From positions 1 through 5,176 of the forward strand of contig JAIMBU010000288.1 of assembly GCA_023511325.1 (NCBI GenBank): 5,176 nt of DNA, given 5' to 3'. Below, piece after piece: positions 1 to 5,128 of the stretch. Numbering within the stretch: position 1 is the stretch's first letter; the number at the start of each line of letters is the position of its first letter. Below the pieces are notes generated by a model. That model was not told the origin of the DNA and ran no database searches. It was given only the letters and a program-made list of their open reading frames with translations. The stretch comes from Gorillibacterium sp. Lineage in GTDB: Bacteria; Bacillota; Bacilli; Paenibacillales; NBRC-103111. Position numbers and translations under genes: made by a program.

Positions 1-1
1 G

Positions 2-1072
2 ATTACGTCCCCAACCGGATTAACCCATGATTTTATATCAACGATTGAAATTCTGCATGAGAATTTCAATCTTGTCGCCCTTTTTTCGCCAGAGCATGGT
101 GTACGCGGAGATCAGGATGCAGGTGCGTTTGTAGATACCTATCTGGACCCGATTACGGGTGTGCCTGTATATAGCTTGTATCGTCAGGATTCCAAACGTT
201 TAACAGAGGAAATGTTAAATCAGGTAGATCTGGTTGTATACGATATTCAAGATGTGGGAGTACGGTATTACACCTTTATCTATACGATGCTCTATGCTCT
301 GGAGGATTGTGCGAAAGCTGGCAAAGAATTTGTCGTTCTTGATCGGATCAATCCGCTGGATGGCTTGACTGTGGAAGGGAATATTCTCAAGCAGGGCTAT
401 CAATCTTTTGTTGGCAATTATCCGCTTTGTGTGCGCTATGGGCTGACTGCTGGTGAAGTGGCTACGATGGCCAATGACCAGATGAAGTGGAATTGTCAAC
501 TGAATGTGGTGCTCTGTGATGGCTGGGAGCGCAGGATGCAATTCCCAGATACTAACCGGATTTGGGTGCAGCCCTCCATGGGCATCCCGCGTTTCGATTC
601 CGCACTGCTTTATAGTGGTACTTGTTTATTTGAGGGTACCAATATTTCGGAAGGCAGAGGAACAACCTTTCCTTTTGAAATCGTAGGGGCACCCTTTATC
701 CATGCTCAGCAGTTAGCGGATGAAATGAAGCGGAAGAAGCTACCTGGGGTGCTTTTCCGCCCGGTATATTTTAAACCGACTTTTTCTAAACACCAAGGCG
801 AGCTATGTGGTGGTGTGCAGCTTTATGTTACGGATGCCCATGCCATACACGCTGTGGAAATCGGTATTACTCTGCTCTATACGATCAAGCAGCTCTATGA
901 GCCATTTTCTTTTCTGCCCCCTCTGAAGGAAAACGCCAGACCTTTTATTGATTTGTTGTGCGGAGACAAGCTTTACCGCGACGAATCAGTAGACCTTGCG
1001 GCTTTATTGACGCAATTCCGTGAGGAGAGTCGGGAATTTATCCAGGTCAAGGAGCAATATCATTTGTATTAA
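2..1072 (+). CDS. namZ: NamZ/YbbC-family exo-beta-N-acetylmuramidase (GH171, DUF1343), 5' partial
   Basis: This family removes MurNAc from the non-reducing end of peptidoglycan fragments such as MurNAc-GlcNAc. The reading frame is open from base 2, before any start codon, so the gene is cut by the window edge. The GTG at 161 is internal, because conserved family sequence lies upstream of it. In the 356 visible residues I see an N-terminal SPTG, then SPEHGVRGD at residues 29-37 (family hallmark; its Glu is the likely catalytic acid), DIQDVGVRYYTF near 82-93, DRINPLDG near 114-121, YGLTAGEVA near 146-154, PSMGIP near 191-196 and TNISEGRGTTFPFE near 213-226. Full-length members run about 370-415 residues, so only some 20-40 are missing, and a signal peptide can be neither shown nor excluded. 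Several loops differ from the B. subtilis type. The gene ends 13 nt before nagZ. Family assignment is firm; activity is inferred. Confidence 0.93.
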   Translation: MTSPTGLTHDFISTIEILHENFNLVALFSPEHGVRGDQDAGAFVDTYLDPITGVPVYSLYRQDSKRLTEEMLNQVDLVVYDIQDVGVRYYTFIYTMLYALEDCAKAGKEFVVLDRINPLDGLTVEGNILKQGYQSFVGNYPLCVRYGLTAGEVATMANDQMKWNCQLNVVLCDGWERRMQFPDTNRIWVQPSMGIPRFDSALLYSGTCLFEGTNISEGRGTTFPFEIVGAPFIHAQQLADEMKRKKLPGVLFRPVYFKPTFSKHQGELCGGVQLYVTDAHAIHAVEIGITLLYTIKQLYEPFSFLPPLKENARPFIDLLCGDKLYRDESVDLAALLTQFREESREFIQVKEQYHLY

Positions 1073-1076
1073 GGAG
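1071..1076 (+). promoter_or_regulatory. Ribosome binding site of nagZ
   Basis: AAGGAG lies 9 nt before the ATG at 1086 and overlaps the last two bases of the namZ stop codon. This decides the nagZ start: the upstream GTG at 1020 lies deep in namZ with no GH3 sequence after it. An ATG at 1081 is only 4 nt from this site and gives a two-codon frame (ATG GGA TGA). Confidence 0.85.
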
Positions 1077-1085
1077 AAGCATGGG

Positions 1086-2639
1086 ATGAATCATTTATCG
1101 CTGAGAGAAAAAATAGGTCAGCTAGTCGTTACCGGATTTCCAGAAGCGAAAATGACAGATGAGCTGAGGCGCTTGATTACGGATTATAAAATCGGCAACA
1201 TCATTTTGTTCTCCTACAATGTGGAGAATGCAGACCAACTCAAAGCATTATGTGAAGAACTACAGCGCTTGATTAAGGAGAATACGGGATATCCAGCTTT
1301 GATATCCATTGATCAGGAGGGCGGTAGGGTGACACGCCTGTCCGTGGATGCTGTCAATATTCCTGGAGCTATGGCTATTGCCTCTACCGGCCGCTCGGGA
1401 AATGCTTATACTGCCGGTCGTATTACTGCACTTGAGTTGACTGCGTTAGGAATTAATCTTAATTTGGCTCCTGTGCTGGACATTAATAATAACAAACAAA
1501 ATCCAGTGATCAATGTGCGTTCGTACGGGGACACGGCTGAGGTTGTGAAAGAATATGGATTGCAGATGATGAAGGGATTACAGGATGGGGGAGTGTTGGC
1601 TTCTATCAAGCATTTTCCTGGTCATGGAGATACTTCAGTAGACTCTCATTTGGGACTGCCAGTGATTGATAAATCCCTAGAGGAACTCATGAATTTGGAG
1701 TTAAAGCCTTTTCTTGCTGCGATAGAAAGCGGAGCGGAATGTATCACCACGGCCCATATTCTGTTTCCATCCCTTGAGCTAGAGCAAGTTCCCGCGACGA
1801 TGTCTAAAACCATTATCACGGACTTGTTAAAAAACAGGATGGGCTATCATGGACTTGTCATCTCCGATTGCCTTGAAATGGATGCCATCCAAAAGGTTTA
1901 TGGCACGGCACAAGGCGCTTTGGCTGCTTTAAAGGCGGGTGTTCACATGGTTTATATTAGTCATACACCCTCGCTTGTCATAGAGGCAGTAGAATTAATT
2001 GAACAGGCCGTACAGTCCGGAGATCTGGCTATGACAACATTGGATGAAGCGGTTGAGAAGGTGCTTTATTATAAGCAGCGATACGGTAATCGATCAGGAG
2101 CGGAGTTATCTATCGTGGGCTGCGAGGTTCATCGTAGAGCAGTAGCAGCCATGAGTCTGGAAAGCATCTGCCATGTGCGCGGGGACTTAGTGAGCATTGA
2201 AAAAAACGATAAAGACATCGTCTTTGTGGGAAGTTATGCTTATCGTTCCACAATGGCATCAAGTCGGGTGAATCCAGACCTATCTTTTCCAGCAACCATG
2301 TCTGCCGCTTTTTCGGTAGCTCATCAGATGATTAGCATTAATCCTGACCAGGATGAGATTCAGCAAGTCCTAAATCAAGTGAGCGAATATTCCCGGGTAG
2401 TGGTTGGACTGGTTAATGGGCTGGTTAATTCTGGTCAGTTAAATCTAGTAAACCAACTTTGTACCGCGGGACATCAGGTAACTGTCATAGCGCTTGGAAG
2501 TCCTTATGATTTGGAGGTGCTGGGCGGAGATATCTGTGGCCTCGTCGCTTTTGAATACTCTTCATTAGCATTTGATTCCTTGATCCAAATTCTGAGCGGC
2601 AGCACTGCACCTATCGGTAAGTTGAGCATCACATTGTAA
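1086..2639 (+). CDS. nagZ: Glycoside hydrolase family 3 beta-N-acetylglucosaminidase (NagZ)
   Basis: This enzyme would cleave terminal beta-linked GlcNAc from muropeptides or GlcNAc-MurNAc disaccharide. The 517-residue protein begins MNHLSLREKIGQLVVTGF, typical of the start of the GH3 barrel, with no signal peptide, so it is predicted cytoplasmic. The barrel spans roughly residues 5-335. It carries IDQEGGRVTRL at 75-85 and the NagZ signature KHFPGHGDTSVDSH at 175-188. In that signature D186 and H188 match the Asp-His acid/base pair described for B. subtilis NagZ. VISDCLEMDAI at 258-268 makes D261 the expected nucleophile. Residues from about 340 to 517 form a second alpha/beta domain like the C-terminal domain of two-domain Gram-positive NagZ, ending in a typical GKLSI strand. 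It is shorter than the secreted B. subtilis enzyme (about 640 residues). It sits between namZ and the sugar kinase, as expected for an operon. Confidence is high for family and good for NagZ specificity. Confidence 0.94.
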   Translation: MNHLSLREKIGQLVVTGFPEAKMTDELRRLITDYKIGNIILFSYNVENADQLKALCEELQRLIKENTGYPALISIDQEGGRVTRLSVDAVNIPGAMAIASTGRSGNAYTAGRITALELTALGINLNLAPVLDINNNKQNPVINVRSYGDTAEVVKEYGLQMMKGLQDGGVLASIKHFPGHGDTSVDSHLGLPVIDKSLEELMNLELKPFLAAIESGAECITTAHILFPSLELEQVPATMSKTIITDLLKNRMGYHGLVISDCLEMDAIQKVYGTAQGALAALKAGVHMVYISHTPSLVIEAVELIEQAVQSGDLAMTTLDEAVEKVLYYKQRYGNRSGAELSIVGCEVHRRAVAAMSLESICHVRGDLVSIEKNDKDIVFVGSYAYRSTMASSRVNPDLSFPATMSAAFSVAHQMISINPDQDEIQQVLNQVSEYSRVVVGLVNGLVNSGQLNLVNQLCTAGHQVTVIALGSPYDLEVLGGDICGLVAFEYSSLAFDSLIQILSGSTAPIGKLSITL

Positions 2640-2642
2640 GAC

Positions 2643-2647
2643 AAGGA
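2643..2647 (+). promoter_or_regulatory. Ribosome binding site of the sugar kinase gene
   Basis: AAGGA lies 9 nt before the ATG at 2657 and 12 nt before the in-frame ATG at 2660. The spacing favours 2657, although the second ATG would remove only one residue. Confidence 0.75.
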
Positions 2648-2656
2648 CGTGAACCC

Positions 2657-3580
2657 ATGATGAGCTATGTGGCTGGAATAGATGGCGGCGGCACAAAAAC
2701 GCTGGTGACTGTTGCTGATGAGCAAGGAAGCGCGGTGCATACCTTTACCTCCGGTGCTATCAACTATAATGGACAGGACGAGGCTAGTATTCGTCGCACT
2801 TTCCAAGAAATCTTCGCGACAATTGCCAAAATTTGCAGTGGCTTGGATCATTGTGTACAGATCTGCATCGGTGCGGCTGGAGTTAGCAATCCTACTGTCA
2901 TCACTCGACTGGATGCCAATGTCAGAGAGTGCGGGTTTCAGGGAGGGTTGCTCATTACTGGCGATCACGAAACGGCTCTTTATGGTGCACAAGATAATCT
3001 GCATGGTATCATTCTGATTGCTGGTACGGGATCAATCTGTTATGGGAAGAATGAATATGGTCTTGCTCATCGCACGGGTGGTTTTGGTCACCTCATTGAT
3101 GATGAAGGCAGTGGTTATAGTATCGGTCGGGAGCTACTCAGTGCTGTAATCAAGGCATACGATGGTCGGTTACCCCAAACCGAAATCACGAGAATGGTGT
3201 ATGAGCAGCTTCATATGGAAACGGTTCAACAGATCGTTGGTTTTGTTTATGATAAAAACACCAATAAAAAGGACATTGCGGCTTTAACCCCCATTTTGAC
3301 AGATGCCTGTGCGTTAGGAGACAAAGTTGCTCTATCTATTGCCAGGAAAAGCGCTTGTTCCTTGCTCGAGCTGGTGGTTCCTCTAGTGGAGAAACTTTCT
3401 CTACAGGAAGGAACCCTTGCTATGGCGGGCAGTGTTCTGCTCAAGGTCACCTTTGTGCAAACTGCTTTTGTCGAACTGCTGAAACAACACTATCCTAACC
3501 TACACTGCATAATTGCCAAAAAAGACGCATCTTACGGTGCAGTGATTATGGCACTGGCCCGGTTAAATGGAATCAATTAG
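2657..3580 (+). CDS. murK: BadF/BadG/BcrA/BcrD-family amino-sugar kinase (MurK/GlcNAc kinase-like)
   Basis: This is an ATP-dependent sugar kinase of the ASKHA fold, 307 residues, cytoplasmic, with no signal or membrane segment. Phosphate-1 loop GIDGGGTKT is at residues 7-15 with D9. IGAAGV is at 71-76. TGDHETAL at 101-108 offers D103 as the likely catalytic base. Phosphate-2 loop AGTGS is at 122-126. HRTGGFGHLIDDEGSGYSIG at 138-157 is the motif shared by GlcNAc kinases of this family. The adenosine-motif region MAGSV is at 256-260. The length fits the family at about 300-320 residues. Its place 17 nt behind namZ and nagZ, whose products would be MurNAc and GlcNAc, points to phosphorylation of one or both sugars, as the Clostridium acetobutylicum MurK does. 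The symbol rests on that context; sequence alone supports only a GlcNAc-kinase-like enzyme, and a GlcNAc-only or glucosamine kinase remains possible. It is the last gene of the operon. Confidence 0.87.
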   Translation: MMSYVAGIDGGGTKTLVTVADEQGSAVHTFTSGAINYNGQDEASIRRTFQEIFATIAKICSGLDHCVQICIGAAGVSNPTVITRLDANVRECGFQGGLLITGDHETALYGAQDNLHGIILIAGTGSICYGKNEYGLAHRTGGFGHLIDDEGSGYSIGRELLSAVIKAYDGRLPQTEITRMVYEQLHMETVQQIVGFVYDKNTNKKDIAALTPILTDACALGDKVALSIARKSACSLLELVVPLVEKLSLQEGTLAMAGSVLLKVTFVQTAFVELLKQHYPNLHCIIAKKDASYGAVIMALARLNGIN

Positions 3581-3642
3581 ATTCTATAAACTACCCATTA
3601 TATTTCCAACCACAGTAAAATAACCTTTTGTTGAGTGTGAGC

Positions 3643-3680
3643 AAAACCACGAATACCATTATGGTACTCGTGGTTTTTTT
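3643..3680 (+). terminator. Strong intrinsic terminator after the salvage operon
   Basis: Arms 3647-3658 and 3662-3673 pair over 12 positions with a single A-C mismatch (3653/3667) and a 3-nt loop. A run of seven T follows (3674-3680), and four A precede the stem (3643-3646) and can extend it. Outer GAGC (3639-3642) and GCTC (3681-3684) are also complementary. It lies 62 nt after the kinase stop and separates the salvage operon from the next unit. Confidence 0.9.
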
Positions 3681-3743
3681 GCTCCTGTGCCGTCTAACCT
3701 TATAAAAATTCGTTATCCTCATTTATCCCGAAACCGATTCATT

Positions 3744-3774
3744 TTCCATAACAATAGGAATATTGTGGTAGAAT
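3744..3774 (+). promoter_or_regulatory. Candidate promoter of the membrane-protein pair
   Basis: TAGAAT at 3769-3774 is one base from the -10 consensus and lies 33 nt before the start codon at 3808. No good -35 exists at 17 nt. The nearest TT-starting hexamer is TTCCAT at 3744-3749, giving a long 19-nt spacer. A promoter is expected here because a terminator lies just upstream, but the exact hexamers are uncertain. Confidence 0.4.
3751..3766. promoter_or_regulatory. Perfect dyad in the promoter spacer, possible operator
   Basis: ACAATA-GGAA-TATTGT is a perfect inverted repeat with 6-bp arms and a 4-nt centre. It lies wholly between the proposed -35 and -10 elements of the promoter for the downstream membrane gene. 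Such a position suits a dimeric regulator, including the MerR type, which acts on long spacers. No regulator gene is visible in the window, and short A+T-rich dyads can arise by chance. Confidence 0.3.
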
Positions 3775-3792
3775 ATTTCTATCTCTTAAGAT

Positions 3793-3800
3793 AAAAGGAG
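3793..3800 (+). promoter_or_regulatory. Ribosome binding site that decides the start at 3808
   Basis: AAAAGGAG ends 1 nt before an ATG at 3802, which is too close for initiation, and 7 nt before the in-frame ATG at 3808, which is ideal. The start is therefore placed at 3808, giving a protein two residues shorter than the longest frame. Confidence 0.8.
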
Positions 3801-3807
3801 AATGGCT

Positions 3808-4368
3808 ATGAAATTGAAGGAGATTACATTTTTGCTTGTGCGTGTGCTAGCCTTGTATGTGGCAATAAGAGGGCTGGAGCAGTTGACGAATATGATCCAA
3901 GTGCTGTACCCATCCATTTGGGGAGATATAGAAAGCTCTTTCTCAACGGGGAATTTGTTAATTATGATGTTGGCGACCGGAATTATCTTGATTGGAATTG
4001 GCGTGGTGTTATGGTTTGGGGCCAGTCGCATCGTCAAGATGATTCTGGGCGACAAGGAAGCAGAGGTCAGCAGCCTATCCATTCGGGACAATACGTTGTA
4101 TACAGTTGGGCTGGCCTTGATCGGTATCACTTTGCTGGTCAACAATATTCCTGCTTTGTTTGGATATATCGCTAAACTTGTTGAGATTTCTCATATGGAT
4201 GTTGCAGAAGCCTTTGACCGTAACCGCGACCTAGCTTGGATCGAGCTTGGCGTGACCACTGTGAAGCTTGTATTAGCTGCTTTCCTAATCATTAAGCCGA
4301 CGAGCTTGTCTAGGTTTATTATGGGGTTGAGAGAAGTAGGGACCGGAGACAGCCACAAGCAGGAATAA
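3808..4368 (+). CDS. Hypothetical multi-pass membrane protein, about four TM helices
   Basis: I do not recognise a named family. The 186-residue protein starts MKLKEITFLLVRVLALYVAI. Four hydrophobic segments are visible: about 7-23 (ending in the charged RGLEQL), 49-70, 98-118 and 147-163. A polar stretch rich in acidic and Ser residues lies between helices 1 and 2 (about 36-47). A charged loop with SRIVKMILGDKEAE lies between 2 and 3, and an amphipathic DVAEAFDRNRD segment precedes helix 4. The tail is short and polar (EVGTGDSHKQE). By the positive-inside rule, the basic R73/K77 loop and the C-terminus would be cytoplasmic. No catalytic or transport motif is apparent. It is the first gene of a unit with its own promoter region, and the next gene starts 27-36 nt downstream, so the two are probably co-transcribed. 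That the gene is real is well supported; its function is unknown. Confidence 0.82.
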   Translation: MKLKEITFLLVRVLALYVAIRGLEQLTNMIQVLYPSIWGDIESSFSTGNLLIMMLATGIILIGIGVVLWFGASRIVKMILGDKEAEVSSLSIRDNTLYTVGLALIGITLLVNNIPALFGYIAKLVEISHMDVAEAFDRNRDLAWIELGVTTVKLVLAAFLIIKPTSLSRFIMGLREVGTGDSHKQE

Positions 4369-4390
4369 CGTCTCCGAGCAAACGTTGAAA

Positions 4391-4398
4391 AGCAGGTG
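4391..4398 (+). promoter_or_regulatory. Imperfect Shine-Dalgarno pointing to a CTG start at 4405
   Basis: AGCAGGTG differs by one base from AGGAGGTG. It overlaps the GTG at 4396, which therefore has no usable site upstream, but sits 6 nt before an in-frame CTG at 4405. Starting at CTG gives the natural-looking N-terminus MSKFKIVTLAV. The SD is imperfect and CTG starts are rare, so this remains a proposal. Confidence 0.45.
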
Positions 4399-4923
4399 TG
4401 TTTTCTGTCTAAATTTAAAATTGTCACTCTGGCAGTAGCTGTCGGTGCATGCGCGGTACTGGTACTTTTTCTGTGGTATATCTATTCTAAACCCTATACT
4501 TTGCAGGTGCAGGGAATCCAATGTCAGCTTGGGGAGACTCATCAAGATTATGTTGAGCCAGTAACGATAACGATCAATGGAACGGTACAGAAGCGTCTGA
4601 ACGGAAGTCAGATCTTTAAAGGAATGATCGAGATTGAAGGCGAGGGACTTCCTCATCTGGAGGACCAAAAAAAGGTGTTGATTAATATTGATAAACGAGG
4701 ACGGGGTACGATCTTTGACTATTACTTTGATCAAGACGCCCCCGGCCCTTTTTCCTATGATAGTATATTTATTGATGACAAATTTGAATCGTTAACTATA
4801 TTAGTGAAAAAAGAAGTCAAGGCGGGTGCATACAGTTGGACCTCAGATGACGGGATAATCATTGCTGCCCCTGCGATCAATCGGGAAGAAGCTGTGGCTT
4901 TGTCAGAGAAGCTGATGAGGTAG
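4396..4923 (+). CDS. Hypothetical single-pass membrane protein with exported domain
   Basis: I do not recognise a named function. With the GTG start the protein has 175 residues; with CTG at 4405 it has 172. A basic KFK patch precedes a hydrophobic helix at about residues 9-30, followed by an extracytoplasmic domain of about 145 residues, so it is a signal-anchored or secreted protein. The domain looks beta-rich: VTITINGTVQKRL near 56-68, IFKGMIEIEGE near 73-83, VLINIDKRGRGTIFDYYF near 94-111, YDSIFIDD near 121-128, FESLTILVKKEV near 130-141. It ends in a short helix, INREEAVALSEKLMR. Similar small exported proteins of unknown role occur in Bacillales, as far as I recall. The cysteine in VGAC lies inside the hydrophobic stretch, so I do not call a lipoprotein. 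It shares its reading frame with the preceding membrane gene, separated by that gene's TAA, and is followed by a terminator. Confidence 0.78.
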   Translation: MCFLSKFKIVTLAVAVGACAVLVLFLWYIYSKPYTLQVQGIQCQLGETHQDYVEPVTITINGTVQKRLNGSQIFKGMIEIEGEGLPHLEDQKKVLINIDKRGRGTIFDYYFDQDAPGPFSYDSIFIDDKFESLTILVKKEVKAGAYSWTSDDGIIIAAPAINREEAVALSEKLMR

Positions 4924-4966
4924 GTTCAGCCCGATATGAAATACGGAAGAAAATTTAAATAATTGG

Positions 4967-5000
4967 AGTCCTCATCCTTTTATCAGGTGGGGGCTTTTTT
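4967..5000 (+). terminator. Intrinsic terminator after the membrane-protein pair
   Basis: Arms 4967-4976 and 4986-4995 form 10 pairs, three of them G-T wobbles, around a 9-nt loop. A T run follows at 4995-5000. It lies 43 nt after the stop of the exported-domain gene and closes that unit. Confidence 0.82.
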
Positions 5001-5003
5001 GCA

Positions 5004-5043
5004 TTTACAAAGCATTCTGCCGAAATGATGTAAAGATTTTTTT
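5004..5043 (+). terminator. Possible weak second terminator or A+T-rich dyad
   Basis: TTTACA (5004-5009) pairs with TGTAAA (5029-5034), and CATT (5013-5016) with AATG (5024-5027), with a small uneven internal loop. Seven T follow at 5037-5043. The stem is A+T-rich and weak. It could back up the terminator just upstream, act as an operator for the next promoter, or mean nothing. Confidence 0.3.
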
Positions 5044-5084
5044 CAAATAGGTAACATTCATTTCTTATTTAGAATAACGGGGGT

Positions 5085-5093
5085 TGTTATAAT
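5085..5093 (+). promoter_or_regulatory. Extended -10 promoter of the last gene
   Basis: A consensus TATAAT at 5088-5093 is preceded by TG one base upstream (TG-T-TATAAT), the extended -10 form. The -35 region is poor: TTATTT at 5065-5070 with a 17-nt spacer matches only two positions of the consensus, as is common for extended -10 promoters. Transcription would begin near 5100, giving a leader of roughly 29 nt. Confidence 0.7.
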
Positions 5094-5115
5094 AAACCGA
5101 AACTTAGCAAATGAA

Positions 5116-5121
5116 GAGAGG
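5116..5121 (+). promoter_or_regulatory. Ribosome binding site of the last gene
   Basis: GAGAGG lies 7 nt before the ATG at 5129. An in-frame ATG at 5111 has no such site upstream, so 5129 is the better start. Confidence 0.6.
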
Positions 5122-5128
5122 CGTAACG

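Noticed and set aside
161..163. GTG at 161 as the start of the NamZ-family gene
   Set aside because: The frame upstream encodes conserved family sequence including SPEHGVRGD, so the gene begins before the window.
1020..1085. Longer nagZ starting at GTG 1020
   Set aside because: It would overlap namZ by 53 bases and add residues unlike GH3; the ATG at 1086 has a well spaced AAGGAG.
2504..3004. 166-codon open frame on the minus strand across the nagZ/kinase junction
   Set aside because: It is antisense to two clearly conserved genes, has no recognisable motif and no evident ribosome binding site.
3639..3684. Operon terminator as a deliberately bidirectional element
   Set aside because: Outer complementarity is present, but the upstream A run is only four bases and no minus-strand gene converges on it.
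3786..4145. 119-codon open frame on the minus strand
   Set aside because: It is antisense to the membrane-protein gene, whose ribosome binding site and hydrophobic pattern mark it as the real one.
4435..4460. Lipobox (VGAC) in the exported-domain protein
   Set aside because: The hydrophobic helix continues well past the cysteine, so cleavage before it would leave a hydrophobic rather than a polar mature start; a signal anchor fits better.
4285..4734. 149-codon open frame on the minus strand
   Set aside because: It overlaps two plus-strand genes with better starts and context, and its translation shows no domain features.
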